Source of the DNA: an uncultured Alistipes sp.
GTDB lineage: Bacteria > Bacteroidota > Bacteroidia > Bacteroidales > Rikenellaceae
Reading direction: 5' to 3'
NCBI GenBank assembly: GCA_944321175.1
Contig: CALUKI010000010.1
Coordinates: 33,481 to 97,480 of the forward strand
DNA: 64,000 bases
This document shows, one piece after another, positions 18,631 to 28,290 of the stretch. The notes beneath the pieces were generated by a model. The model saw only the letters and a list, made by a program, of their open reading frames with translations, had not been told where the DNA came from and did not search any database. The position numbers and the translations under genes are program-made. Every line of letters begins with the position of its first letter. The first letter of the stretch is position 1.

Positions 18631-21452
18631 TGAATTTTTTTGGAATTTTGAAGCGTTTACCGTTAAAATATCTCGTTTCGATCACGACCGTCTTTCTCGT
18701 TGCAGAGATGGTTTTCGGCTTTGCGCCGCACGCCGTGCTGCAGGAGCCGGAGAGAAGTGTACGGCCGGACAGCGGCACCGTACAGGATGAACGCTCCATC
18801 CGACGCCTCACACGCCGGGAACGCCGCCGGCTGCAACGCCCTGCAGCCGCAAGACAGGATACGGTTCCGGCCGAACTGCGCGACTCGCTGCAGCCGGCGG
18901 CCGACTCGCTGGCGGCGGCCGATTCGCTGGTTGTGCGCAACGACACCTTGAAACGCGACACGACACGCCGCAAAAAGGGCGGCGGATCGTTCCTTGAAGA
19001 CATCATGACCGGCAAGAACACCGACTCGCTGGTCTATGACATCCGCAACAAGATGGTCTATATCTACAACGAGGGCGACGTCACCTATCAGGACATGAAC
19101 CTCAAGGCGGATTTCATGCGTGTGAACATGGATACGAAAGAGATCTATGCATACGGCAAGCCCGATACGGTCGATGGCGTTCCGACCCCCACCCGGCCGG
19201 AATTCACCGAGGGTTCGGCTTCGCCCTACATGATGGATACGATCACCTACAACTTCGATTCGGGCAAGGCGAAGATCAAGGGCGTAGCGACACAGGAGGG
19301 CGACGGCTGGCTGATCGGCGGCAGCGTGAAGAAGATGCCCGACAACAACATCAACATCCAGAGCGGCAAATATACGACCTGCGACCAGACCGACCATCCG
19401 CATTTCTACCTCGCGATGACCAAGGCAAAGGTCATTCCCGGCAAGAAGGTCGTCACAGGCCCTGCCTATCTGGTCATGGAGGATGTTCCGATCTATTTCC
19501 TCGGCATTCCCGAAGGATTCTTCCCGATCAGTTCGGGACCGAAATCGGGCTTTCTGATGCCGACATACGGCGAAGACGGCCAGCGCGGTTTCTTCTTCCG
19601 CGATTTCGGTTATTATTTCACGTTGGGGCAGCATATGGATCTTTCGCTCACGGCCGGCATCTACACATTGGGGTCATGGGAGGCGGCCGCAGCCTCGCGC
19701 TACATCAAGCGCTACAAATACACGGGCAACTTCAACGCACAGTTCTCCAGCATCCGCACGGGCGAGAAAGGCGAGCCGGACTTTCTCAAGCAGAACAGCT
19801 TCCGCCTGCAATGGACCCATTCGCAGGATGCCAAGGCCAATCCGGGTTCGACCTTCTCGGCCTCGGTGAACTTTGCGACGAGCGGCTACAGCAAATATGC
19901 CGCGACGACGCTCAACGACATTCTTCAGACACAGACCAACTCGACGATCTCCTATTCGAAAAGCTGGGCCGGCACGCCGTTCTCGCTCTCGATGAACATG
20001 GCCGTATCCCAGAACTCGAACCAGGCAACGATCTCGATGACCCTGCCCAATGTGGTGTTCAACGTTTCGCGATTCTACCCCTTCAAGCGCAAGGAGGTGC
20101 AGGGCAAGGAGCGTTGGTACGAAAAGATCTCGATGCAGTACACGGGCAAGATGACCAATACGGTTTCGACGACCGAGTCGGAGATCTTCTCGAAGGAGAC
20201 GCTGCAGAACATGCGCAACGGCGTCGAGCACTCGATACCGGTATCGGCGTCGTTCAACCTCTTCAACTACATCAACGTATCGCCGTCGTTCAACTACACG
20301 GAGAAGTGGTATTTCAAGAAACAGGAACGCGAATGGAGCCCCGTGACCAACTCGGTGCGTTACCTCGATCCGGAATACGGGTTCTACCGGCTGTACAACT
20401 ACCAGACGTCGGTGAGCGCATCGACGACGGTCTATGGCATGTACCAGTTCAAGAAGAAGACGAAGAAGATACAGGCGATCCGCCATACATTGACGCCGTC
20501 GTTCGGCTTCTCGTATGCGCCCGACTTCTCGAAGCAGAAATACGGCTACTACAAGACCGTGCAGAGCGATTCAACGGGGCGTTTCCAGGTCTATTCCCCC
20601 TTCTCGGACAATGCCTACGGCGTGCCGAGTTCAGGCCAGAGCATGTCGATGAACTTTTCGCTGTCGCAAACGCTTGAGATGAAGGTTCTCTCGAAGCGCG
20701 ACACGTCGGGAATCAAAAAGATCAAGCTCATAGACAACTTCTCATTGAGCGCCTCGTACAACTTTCTGGCGGACTCGATGAAACTTTCGACCATACCCGT
20801 ACAGTTCCGCACGACGCTGTTCGGCTCGAATTTCGGCATTCAGCTCAATGCCACGCTCGACCCGTACAGGGTGACGCCGCAGGGCGTGCGGATCGACAAG
20901 CTCTTCTTCCCGGGGCGTATCGTTTCGACGGGATGGTCGTTCGGTTATACGTTCAAGTCACGGCAGGACAGCTCCACACCGGCCATCAACGACATCAACA
21001 GCATCCCGCCCGAATACGCGAATCCGTTTTACGATCCCTACGGCATCCTCGATCCGGTATTGCGAAGGCAGTACATGGCCCAATCGTATTATGATTTTTC
21101 GCTGCCCTGGAATCTGGGGTTCAACTATACGGTGTCGTATTCGATCAGCTACGTCAACAACGGTACGACGGGCTATCGCAAGAACATCACGCAGAACGTG
21201 GGATTCAACGGCAGCGTGAACCTCACGCCGAAGATGGGCATTACGTTCCAGGGCGGTTACGACATCAAGGAGAACAAGCTGACGACCTCGTCGGTAAGCA
21301 TATCGCGGGATCTGCACTGCTGGCAGATGTCGTTTTCATGGATTCCGTTCGGCGCCCACCGCAGCTGGAGTTTCAATATCGGCGTCAAGGCGGCGTCGCT
21401 TGCCGATCTGAAGTACGACAAGAGCCAGTCGATGTACGACAACATGTATTGA
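18630..21452 (+). CDS. lptD: LptD-like outer-membrane LPS-assembly protein
   Basis: A 940-residue protein that inserts lipopolysaccharide into the outer leaflet of the outer membrane. An N-terminal hydrophobic segment (LKYLVSITTVFLVAEMVFGF) is the export signal. An Arg/Asp/Ala-rich stretch follows, then a short OstA/LptA-like domain (around residues 110-240, from DSLVYDIRNKMVYIYNEGDV). The remaining ~650 residues are alternating beta-strand sequence ending in a barrel. The Bacteroidota LptD is longer and more divergent than that of E. coli. The start at 18630 (MNFFGILKRL) was preferred because a -7 element ends 4 nt before the alternative ATG at 18561. Confidence 0.9.
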   Translation: MNFFGILKRLPLKYLVSITTVFLVAEMVFGFAPHAVLQEPERSVRPDSGTVQDERSIRRLTRRERRRLQRPAAARQDTVPAELRDSLQPAADSLAAADSLVVRNDTLKRDTTRRKKGGGSFLEDIMTGKNTDSLVYDIRNKMVYIYNEGDVTYQDMNLKADFMRVNMDTKEIYAYGKPDTVDGVPTPTRPEFTEGSASPYMMDTITYNFDSGKAKIKGVATQEGDGWLIGGSVKKMPDNNINIQSGKYTTCDQTDHPHFYLAMTKAKVIPGKKVVTGPAYLVMEDVPIYFLGIPEGFFPISSGPKSGFLMPTYGEDGQRGFFFRDFGYYFTLGQHMDLSLTAGIYTLGSWEAAAASRYIKRYKYTGNFNAQFSSIRTGEKGEPDFLKQNSFRLQWTHSQDAKANPGSTFSASVNFATSGYSKYAATTLNDILQTQTNSTISYSKSWAGTPFSLSMNMAVSQNSNQATISMTLPNVVFNVSRFYPFKRKEVQGKERWYEKISMQYTGKMTNTVSTTESEIFSKETLQNMRNGVEHSIPVSASFNLFNYINVSPSFNYTEKWYFKKQEREWSPVTNSVRYLDPEYGFYRLYNYQTSVSASTTVYGMYQFKKKTKKIQAIRHTLTPSFGFSYAPDFSKQKYGYYKTVQSDSTGRFQVYSPFSDNAYGVPSSGQSMSMNFSLSQTLEMKVLSKRDTSGIKKIKLIDNFSLSASYNFLADSMKLSTIPVQFRTTLFGSNFGIQLNATLDPYRVTPQGVRIDKLFFPGRIVSTGWSFGYTFKSRQDSSTPAINDINSIPPEYANPFYDPYGILDPVLRRQYMAQSYYDFSLPWNLGFNYTVSYSISYVNNGTTGYRKNITQNVGFNGSVNLTPKMGITFQGGYDIKENKLTTSSVSISRDLHCWQMSFSWIPFGAHRSWSFNIGVKAASLADLKYDKSQSMYDNMY

Positions 21453-21824
21453 TTTCTGAGAGGCACGGGGAGAGGTGCGTCCTATTTCTCCTCAACGGAA
21501 TCCGCGCCGTATTCTCCGACCGCGGAACCGCTTCACAAAAGGTTCTTTCTCCTGCATGCGGAGGGTTTCACCCGACCCGCCGCACCGCCCCTCCATCCCA
21601 TCGGAGAATCAAAAGGGCGATCCGTCCGGATGAACCGGCGTTCCGTCCCGACCAAGGTTTTCACACAAACAAAAAAACAGTCATGTCCGGATGAACCTCC
21701 TGCCGAAAAAACGAGGAGAGATCCCGGCCGTGCACGAACAGGCCAACGGCACACGAGCAGAATAGGGCCGATTCTCATTGACGGGCAGAAAAACAAGCCC
21801 CACACGCCCTCGTTAATCGGCAAC
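21453..21824. other. Non-coding gap between lptD and the tRNA-Gln terminator
   Basis: About 370 nt with no convincing gene on either strand. The only internal structure I see is a repeated 11-mer TCCGGATGAAC near 21625 and 21685. Confidence 0.5.
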
Positions 21825-21827
21825 AAA

Positions 21828-21857
21828 AAAGAGACGACCCTCATGGATCGTCTCTTT
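21828..21857 (-). terminator. Intrinsic terminator of tRNA-Gln
   Basis: Arms 21828-21837 and 21848-21857 pair perfectly over 10 bp around a 10-nt loop. The minus-strand read-out continues into six Ts, a standard intrinsic terminator placed directly after the tRNA 3' end. Confidence 0.85.
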
Positions 21858-21860
21858 GCG

Positions 21861-21931
21861 TTGAGCTACCCGGACTCGAACCAGGAAAAACAGGACCAGA
21901 ATCTGTTGTGTTACCATTACACCATAGCTCA
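21861..21931 (-). tRNA. tRNA-Gln(CTG)
   Basis: A 71-nt cloverleaf folds by hand. The acceptor stem TGAGCTA pairs with TAGCTCA, followed by discriminator A. The D-arm has a GTGT/ACAC stem. The T-arm is CCTGG-TTCGAGT-CCGGG. The anticodon loop TTCTGGT contains anticodon CTG, which reads CAG glutamine codons. The base pair next to the loop (position 31-39) is an A-C mismatch. The 3' CCA is not encoded. It has its own promoter (22091-22121) and terminator (21828-21857). Confidence 0.9.
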
Positions 21932-22090
21932 ATACCTTGCGGAACTCCCCGTTCTACGCCTCCTTCCGACTGTCGCACCCTCCGGACTTCCGGTCCTCCG
22001 TCCGTCCTCTTCTCCGACGAACCGTCATTCCATCCCTCCGTCCTCGCCGTCATTCCAACCGGCATCCGGGGTTCCAATCGTTTGGTGATG

Positions 22091-22121
22091 CAAAAGTAGC
22101 ATATAATTTTACTCCGTGCAA
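22091..22121 (-). promoter_or_regulatory. Bacteroidota promoter for tRNA-Gln: TTG-N20-TACTTTTG
   Basis: On the minus strand a TTG (22121 to 22119) is followed by 20 nt and TACTTTTG (22098 to 22091). Spacing and both elements fit the consensus. The predicted start is about 22084, some 150 nt before the mature tRNA. Confidence 0.7.
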
Positions 22122-22142
22122 GAAAAATCCGAAAAAAATTTC

Positions 22143-22150
22143 TATTTTTG
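22143..22150 (+). promoter_or_regulatory. -7 element (TATTTTTG) for the nucleoside permease gene
   Basis: TATTTTTG lies 81 nt before the ATG at 22231. No TTG at the right -33 distance is seen. The gap 21932-22230 otherwise holds only the divergent tRNA promoter. Confidence 0.45.
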
Positions 22151-22230
22151 TTTCCGCCCGTTCTGCGCGGAATATGGAGGAGGGGCAAATTTGCAACATG
22201 GCATGCCAATTCTTTATTAAACCTATACGA

Positions 22231-23499
22231 ATGAATACAAAGATTCGACTAACCGTAATGAATTTTCTCCAGTACGCCGTCTGGGGTTCCTACCTCACCT
22301 CGATGGGTTCGTATCTGGTCACGGTCGATCTCTCATCGAAGATCGGACTTTTCTATGCCATGCAGGGCATCGTATCGCTGTTCATGCCGGCAGTCATCGG
22401 CATCATTGCCGACCGGTGGGTTCCGGCCCAGCGGCTTCTGGGCATCTGCCACGTTCTGGCGGCCGGCTTCATGGGCATGGCCGGATGGTATGCCCTTACG
22501 GCCGGTGCAGGAGTCGGCTTTGCAACGCTCTTCACCCTATACTCGTTGAGCGTTGCCTTCTACATGCCGACAATCGCCCTCTCGAACTCCGTAGCCTACA
22601 GCGTCCTCGAACAGGCCGGGTACGACACGGTCAAGGCGTTCCCGCCGATCCGCGTCTTCGGCACGGTGGGCTTCATCTGCGCCATGCTGCTGTGCGACGG
22701 CATGGGATTCCAGATCTCCTGCATGCAGTTCCTCCAGTGCGCCGCAATCGGCATCGTGCTGGGCCTCTACTCCTTCACGCTGCCGCACTGCCCGATCGAC
22801 AATTCGGGCGGCAGACAGACGCTGACCGATGCGCTGGGGCTGAAGGCCTTCGCCCTGTTCAGGCAGAAGAAGATGGCGCTGTTCTTCATCTTCTCAATGC
22901 TGCTGGGCGTATCGCTCCAGATCACCAACGGCTTCGCCAACCCATTCATTACCAGCTTCAAGAGTATCCCTGAATTTGCCGATACGTTCGGCGCGAACCA
23001 TGCCAATGCCCTCATTTCGCTGTCGCAGCTCTCGGAGACGCTCTGCATTCTGCTCATCCCCTTTGCACTCAAGAAATTCGGCATCAAACGGGTCATGCTC
23101 ATCGCGATGTTCGCATGGGTGCTCCGTTTCGGGTTGTTCGGACTGGGCAATCCGGGCGGCGGCGTATGGATGTTCATCCTCTCGATGATCGTCTATGGCG
23201 TGGCGTTCGACTTCTTCAACATATCGGGATCGCTCTTCGTCAACAACGAAACCGACGAGAAGATCCGCTCGTCGGCACAGGGGCTCTTCATGATCATGAC
23301 CAACGGCATCGGCGCCACCATCGGCACGCTGGGGGCACAGGCCGTTGTCAACCGCTTCGTCTTCTCGCAACAGACGGCCGAAGCACAGACGGCGGGATGG
23401 TCAACGGCATGGCTTCTGTTCGCGGCCTACGCACTTGTCGTGGCGGTCGCTTTTGCTCTTGTTTTCAAGTACAGGCACAACCCCGAAGCGGTCAAATGA
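22231..23499 (+). CDS. nupG: Nucleoside:H+ symporter, NupG-type MFS permease
   Basis: A 422-residue inner-membrane permease with about 12 helices that imports nucleosides with protons. The NHS-family start TKIRLTVMNFLQYAVWGSYL is well conserved, as are IIADRWVPAQRLLG and FPPIRVFGTVGFI. The start at 22231 fits the family; the frame upstream is open for 98 more codons but reads through the tRNA promoter. The gene is single and ends at a clear terminator (23544-23580). Nucleoside salvage is inferred from the family. Confidence 0.92.
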   Translation: MNTKIRLTVMNFLQYAVWGSYLTSMGSYLVTVDLSSKIGLFYAMQGIVSLFMPAVIGIIADRWVPAQRLLGICHVLAAGFMGMAGWYALTAGAGVGFATLFTLYSLSVAFYMPTIALSNSVAYSVLEQAGYDTVKAFPPIRVFGTVGFICAMLLCDGMGFQISCMQFLQCAAIGIVLGLYSFTLPHCPIDNSGGRQTLTDALGLKAFALFRQKKMALFFIFSMLLGVSLQITNGFANPFITSFKSIPEFADTFGANHANALISLSQLSETLCILLIPFALKKFGIKRVMLIAMFAWVLRFGLFGLGNPGGGVWMFILSMIVYGVAFDFFNISGSLFVNNETDEKIRSSAQGLFMIMTNGIGATIGTLGAQAVVNRFVFSQQTAEAQTAGWSTAWLLFAAYALVVAVAFALVFKYRHNPEAVK

Positions 23500-23543
23500 C
23501 ATTCGGACACGGGTTTCGTGGAAGACTGCCGGCCTTTTCATCC

Positions 23544-23580
23544 AAGAGCGGGAAGAGACGATTCTCCCGCTCTTCTTTTA
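23544..23580 (+). terminator. Intrinsic terminator of the nucleoside permease gene
   Basis: Arms 23544-23553 and 23565-23574 form a 10-bp GC-rich stem followed by a T-rich tail (CTTTTA). The remaining part of 23581-23811 shows no gene. Confidence 0.75.
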
Positions 23581-23811
23581 TTCAGAGGAAAGGCCCCGGC
23601 CCCGGCACATCGCGCAACAGCCGTTCATAAAAAGGTCCCCGAATGAAACTCCGGAAAGCATAAGGGAGAGGGCTTTCAGGAAAAATCCGGCAGTACGGAA
23701 ACACTGCGAAAGAAGAGGTATTTCCCGATACCGTTCCCGTTGCGTCCGACACATAAAACGGGAGTTCCGGAACCTGCATGAACTCATTTCCTCGCAACGG
23801 CAGACAAAGAC

Positions 23812-23843
23812 GAACGGCGCAACCTGCAGCGGTTGCGCCGTTC
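23812..23843 (-). terminator. Hairpin after the M3 peptidase pair, probable terminator
   Basis: A perfect 13-bp stem (23812-23824 with 23831-23843) around a 6-nt loop lies 27 nt after the stop of the downstream M3 peptidase. The minus-strand tail is only weakly T-rich (GTCTTTGTC). Confidence 0.6.
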
Positions 23844-23869
23844 ATTGTCCTGCGGCAAGGCCGGCGATG

Positions 23870-25993
23870 CTATTTCGCCAGCCCCATCTTCTCGATCAGC
23901 GCCTTTGTTTCGGGCTTGTGGCCCCGGAACGCAACATAGAGTTTCATCGGATGCTCGTGTCCGCCCTGTGTAAGGATATGCTCGCGGAAAGAGTCGGCAG
24001 CCGGACCGCCGAGGATGCTGCCGGTCTCCTCGAAAGCCTTGTAGGCATCGGCTTCGAGCACCTCGGCCCATTTGTATCCGTAATATCCGGCAGCATATCC
24101 GCCTGCGAAGATGTGCGTGAAGGAGGTGTTCATCGCCGTACCCTCCACGACGGGCAGCACCTGCGCGGGAGCCATCGACTCCCGCTCGAAAGTCTCGACA
24201 TCGCCCGTAAAAGGCTCTTTCAACGTATGCCATGCCATATCGGTCATGCCGAACGACAACTGCCGGACGTTGAGATAGGCTGCCAGATAGTTTTTCGATG
24301 CGATGATCTTCTCCACCAGTTCCGCCGGCATCTTCTCGCCCGTCCGGTAGTGCTCGGCCCACAGATCGAGCCATTGTTCCTCCGTAGCCCAGTTCTCCAT
24401 GATCTGCGACGGCAGCTCCACGAAATCGCGGTAAACGCTCGTACCGTTGAGCGACTCGTATTCGCCTCGGCCCAGCATGCCGTGCAGCGAATGGCCGAAT
24501 TCATGCAGGAAGGTCGTCACTTCGTCGAAGGTCAACAGCGAAGGTTTCGTTTCGGTCGGCTTCGTAAAGTTCATTACCAGCGATACGAGCGGCCGCGTCT
24601 CCTGCCCTTCGACGATTTTCGAACCCCGGAACCCGGTCATCCACGCACCGGCGCGTTTCGAGGCGCGGGGGAAGAAGTCGAGATAGAGAACGGCTTGGAA
24701 CCGGCCATCGGCATCGGTCACCTCATAGGCCGTCACGTCGGGATGATAGACGGCAATGTCGTCCCGCTGCGTAAAGTTCAGGCCGTAGAGTTTGTTGGCC
24801 AGCAGGAAAACGCCCTTCTTGACCTTCTCCAGTTCGAAATAGGGCTTCACCTGTTCATCGCTGAGCGCGTATTTTTCATGTTTGTACTTCTCGGTGTAGT
24901 ACGACCAATCCCAAGGCATCACTTCACCCTCGAAGCCCTGTGCACGGGCATACTCCTCGATCATGCGGTAATCGGCACGGGCATGGTCGATCGTCTGGTC
25001 GAGCAGCTCCTTCAGAAAGCCGTTTACCGTCTGCGTATTCTCGGCCATACGCTCCTCCAACACGTAATCGGCATAGGTCTCATACCCCAACAGACCGGCG
25101 ATCTGACGTCGCAGATCGACAATGCGGCGGATGTTTTCGCAATTATCGAATTCGCCGCCCAGCGCCCGCGAATTCGAAGCACGCCACAGCTGCTCCTTGG
25201 CCTCACGGTCGGAGGAGTAGGTCATGAAGGGAACATAGCTCGGCGCCTGCAGGGTTACGGTCCAGCCCTTCTCGCCGCGCGCCTTCGCTTCGGCCGCCAT
25301 CCCCTCCTTCACGAAATCGGGCAACTCCTCGACCCGTTTCGGATCGGTGATGTTGAGCGTAAAGGCGTTCGTTGCAGCCAGTGAATTCTGACCGAAGCGA
25401 AGCGTCAGCTCCGCCAGTTCGGAGGTGTACTGACGGTAGAGCTCCTGTTTGTCGGCGGGCAGTGCGGCACCGTTGCGGGCAAAGCTCTTGTAGGTCTTCT
25501 CCAGCAGCATCTTGTCCTCCTGCGAAAGGAACCATCCGGGATGTTCGTAAACGGCCTTCACGCGGGCGAAGAGCTCCGGGTTGAGCGAGATGTCGTTGGC
25601 CAGCTCGGTCAGTTTGGGCTGCACGTCGAGGGCGATGCGCTGCATCTCGTCGTTGGAATCGGCCTCCAGGAGGTTGTAAAAGATCCCTTCGATACGTGCA
25701 AGCAACTCTCCGGAGCGCTCCAGCGCCACGATCGTGTTGTTGAAGGTCGGGCGTGCCGGGTTCTTCACGATAGCGTCGATCTCGGCGCGCTGTACGGCAA
25801 TTGCGGCATCGAAAGCCGGTTCATAATCCGAAAGTTGAATCTTCTCGAAGGGAGGCGTTGCGTGGGGCGTCTCCCACTCGGCCAGCAGCGGATTCGACGT
25901 ATCGATCTCGGGCAGCTGTGCCACCGGCATCGAACGATCCGCACATCCGGCCACCAATAAAGTCAGTGACATAAAAGCGAACAGATTTTTCAT
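23870..25993 (-). CDS. M3-family zinc metallopeptidase lipoprotein (Dcp/oligopeptidase A type), copy 1
   Basis: A 707-residue thimet-type oligopeptidase that trims short peptides. The start MKNLFAFMSLTLLVAGC is a lipoprotein signal with lipobox LVAGC, so the enzyme is exported and lipid-anchored rather than cytoplasmic like E. coli Dcp. The active-site HEFGH lies near residue 498 (TTFLHEFGHSLHGML), and the conserved C-terminal HIFAGGYAAGYYGYKWAEV region is present. I chose 25993 because the open frame upstream overlaps the neighbour and lacks a signal peptide. It starts 10 nt after the stop of its paralogue, forming a tandem pair. Confidence 0.93.
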   Translation of the reverse strand: MKNLFAFMSLTLLVAGCADRSMPVAQLPEIDTSNPLLAEWETPHATPPFEKIQLSDYEPAFDAAIAVQRAEIDAIVKNPARPTFNNTIVALERSGELLARIEGIFYNLLEADSNDEMQRIALDVQPKLTELANDISLNPELFARVKAVYEHPGWFLSQEDKMLLEKTYKSFARNGAALPADKQELYRQYTSELAELTLRFGQNSLAATNAFTLNITDPKRVEELPDFVKEGMAAEAKARGEKGWTVTLQAPSYVPFMTYSSDREAKEQLWRASNSRALGGEFDNCENIRRIVDLRRQIAGLLGYETYADYVLEERMAENTQTVNGFLKELLDQTIDHARADYRMIEEYARAQGFEGEVMPWDWSYYTEKYKHEKYALSDEQVKPYFELEKVKKGVFLLANKLYGLNFTQRDDIAVYHPDVTAYEVTDADGRFQAVLYLDFFPRASKRAGAWMTGFRGSKIVEGQETRPLVSLVMNFTKPTETKPSLLTFDEVTTFLHEFGHSLHGMLGRGEYESLNGTSVYRDFVELPSQIMENWATEEQWLDLWAEHYRTGEKMPAELVEKIIASKNYLAAYLNVRQLSFGMTDMAWHTLKEPFTGDVETFERESMAPAQVLPVVEGTAMNTSFTHIFAGGYAAGYYGYKWAEVLEADAYKAFEETGSILGGPAADSFREHILTQGGHEHPMKLYVAFRGHKPETKALIEKMGLAK

Positions 25994-26003
25994 TGCGAGT
26001 GTG

Positions 26004-28232
26004 TTATTTGAGGTTTCCTGATTTGTCGAGCATTCCCTGCGCACGTTTTCTCCAATACTCTTTCGTCGCGGGGAGCCGCCGCACGGCAGCGGAGTCCGTC
26101 TGCAGCGAATCCGCCGGCTCCTTCCAGAATCCGGCAGCCTTGAGCAACGCCGTCTTGTCGGGATCCGCGCCCCGGAACGCACGGTAGAGCGTCATGCCGT
26201 CGGCCTCGCCGCCCCGGGCAAGGAGCTTCTCTCGGAAGGCGCGGGCCACCTTTTTGTTGAAGATGTCACCCGTCTCGCTGAAGGCCGCATAGGCATCCTT
26301 GTCGAGCATCTGCGCCCAGATGTAGAAGTAATATCCGGCCGAATATCCGCCGTCGAAGATGTGGCTGAAATAGGGATAGCGGTAACGGGGTTCGATCTGC
26401 GGAATCAGCCCGCGCCTGTCGTAAAGCACCTCGCGCTCGAAGGCATTGACATCGAGCGGTTCATACTCCTTGATCGAGTGGATGTCCAGATCCGACAGCG
26501 CCGCGGCAAGCAGTTCGGTCATCTCGAAGCCCTGATTGAACTGCGCACTGCGCCGGATCTTCTGCATGAGGCTTGTGGGGATTCTGTCGCTGGTGCGATA
26601 GTGCAGGGCATACTGTTCGAGCATTTCAGGTTCCATCGCCCAGTTCTCCATCACCTGCGAAGGCAGTTCCACGAAATCGCCCTCGACATCGGACAATCCG
26701 CGATACTCCACCTGACGGAAAAGAGCGTGCAGTGCATGTCCGAACTCATGGAACAATGTTTTCGTCTCGTCGATATTGAGCAGCGTCGGGGAGGTTCTCG
26801 TCGGACGGGCATAGTTCGTCACCACCCCCACGACCGGCGCCACACGTTCGCCGTTCTCATAGGTCTGCTCCGTAAAGTTGCCGCACCATGCCCCGCCGCT
26901 CTTTCCTTCGCGCACATAGTAGTCGAAGTAGATCACGCCCAGATGGCTTTCGTCTTCGTCAAGCACCTCATAGACGCGGCAGTCGGGATGGTAGAGCGGT
27001 GCGATGATCGGGCGGAAGGTGATGCCGTAGAGCCGGTTGGCAAGGAAAAAGATGCCGCCCTGCACATTATCGAGCGTAAAATAGGGGCGCACGGCTTCGT
27101 CATCGAGCGAGTAGTCGCGGCGGCGCACCTTTTCGGCATAGTACCACCAGTCCCACGGCTCGAACGTTCCCTCCGGCTCGTCCGCCCTGAAGAGTTTCTC
27201 CATCTCGGAAAGCTCCTCCTTCGCCCGGTCGAGCGCCGGCGTCCAGATCTCGTCGAGCAACGTATAGACGGCCTCCGGAGTGCGGGCCATCTGCTCCGAA
27301 ATCACATAGCCGGCATAAGTGTCATACCCCAGCAGACGGGCTTTTTCGGTGCGCAGGCGGATGAAATCGTTTACCAGCGCCTTGTTGTCGTGTGCATCGT
27401 CGTGGTTGCAACGGCTCAGATAGGCCGTATAGAGCTCTTCGCGCAATTTACGGTCGTTGGCATAGGTCAGGAAGGGCAGCATGCTGGGCTTGTGCAGGGT
27501 GAACAGGTATGTTCCGTCGCCCAGTCCCGCTTCACGGGCGCGCTCTTTGGCCGCATCGCGCACGACCGACGGAACGCCGCCGAGCTGTTCGACCTTCAAT
27601 TCCAACCGGAACCCGTCGGTCTCGGAGAGCAGATTGCTGCCGTATCGCACGGCCAACCGCGCCAGTTCCCCGTTGATCTCCTTGAGCCGTTTTTTTCCCG
27701 CCTTGTCGAACAGTGCTCCCGAACGGACGAATTCGTCATAGATCTTCTCCGTCAGGCGCAGCTGTTCGGGGGTGAGCGACGTCGAATCGCGCCGGTCATA
27801 GACCTGTTTTATCCGCCCGAACAGGCGCTCGTCCATCCGTATTTCATCGGCATGGGCCGTCAACAACGGCATGGCCTCCTCTTCGACGGCCTGCATCTGC
27901 GACGTGGAGTTCGACTCGGCGAGCATGCCGAAGATGAGCTCCGCACGCCGCAGCATCTTGCCGGCATTGTCATAGGCCAGCACCGTATTTTCGAACGTCG
28001 GAGTTTCGGGATTCTCCACGATGGCCGCGATCTCGGCGTTGTGGAGCGACATGCCCCGTTCGAACGCAGGCAGGAAATGCTCCGTGCGGATACTGTCGAA
28101 GGGCGGAACGCCAAAGGGTGTCGTCCAGACGGTTTCAAAAAACGGATTGGGAATTTCGGGAGCCTTTTCCCGACACGAGAGAAGCATCATGGAACTGAAA
28201 AATATCGGCATCCACCGAAGGAAACGTTTCAT
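26004..28232 (-). CDS. M3-family zinc metallopeptidase lipoprotein, copy 2
   Basis: A 742-residue paralogue of the downstream gene, with the same fold and zinc motif (LFHEFGHALHALF near residue 495). The lipoprotein signal is MKRFLRWMPIFFSSMMLLSC. The C-terminal part contains HIFDGGYSAGYYFYIWAQM, closely matching copy 1. The two proteins are clearly diverged, so the duplication is not recent and the pair may split substrate length or sequence preference. Transcription starts at the TTG-N20-TAACTTTG promoter at 28266-28296, leaving a short leader of about 27 nt. Confidence 0.93.
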   Translation of the reverse strand: MKRFLRWMPIFFSSMMLLSCREKAPEIPNPFFETVWTTPFGVPPFDSIRTEHFLPAFERGMSLHNAEIAAIVENPETPTFENTVLAYDNAGKMLRRAELIFGMLAESNSTSQMQAVEEEAMPLLTAHADEIRMDERLFGRIKQVYDRRDSTSLTPEQLRLTEKIYDEFVRSGALFDKAGKKRLKEINGELARLAVRYGSNLLSETDGFRLELKVEQLGGVPSVVRDAAKERAREAGLGDGTYLFTLHKPSMLPFLTYANDRKLREELYTAYLSRCNHDDAHDNKALVNDFIRLRTEKARLLGYDTYAGYVISEQMARTPEAVYTLLDEIWTPALDRAKEELSEMEKLFRADEPEGTFEPWDWWYYAEKVRRRDYSLDDEAVRPYFTLDNVQGGIFFLANRLYGITFRPIIAPLYHPDCRVYEVLDEDESHLGVIYFDYYVREGKSGGAWCGNFTEQTYENGERVAPVVGVVTNYARPTRTSPTLLNIDETKTLFHEFGHALHALFRQVEYRGLSDVEGDFVELPSQVMENWAMEPEMLEQYALHYRTSDRIPTSLMQKIRRSAQFNQGFEMTELLAAALSDLDIHSIKEYEPLDVNAFEREVLYDRRGLIPQIEPRYRYPYFSHIFDGGYSAGYYFYIWAQMLDKDAYAAFSETGDIFNKKVARAFREKLLARGGEADGMTLYRAFRGADPDKTALLKAAGFWKEPADSLQTDSAAVRRLPATKEYWRKRAQGMLDKSGNLK

Positions 28233-28257
28233 GCAATCGATCTTTTACAACTTTTTA

Positions 28258-28273
28258 TAACTTTGCAAAGTTA
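28258..28273. promoter_or_regulatory. Palindromic divergent -7 elements between M3 peptidase and rsmE
   Basis: The 16-bp palindrome TAACTTTGCAAAGTTA gives a TAACTTTG -7 element on each strand (28258-28265 plus; 28273-28266 minus). On the minus strand a TTG at 28296-28294 sits exactly 20 nt upstream. No good -33 element is found for the plus direction. RNA polymerase cannot occupy both elements at once. Confidence 0.65.
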
Positions 28274-28290
28274 AAAATTATTGTACACCC

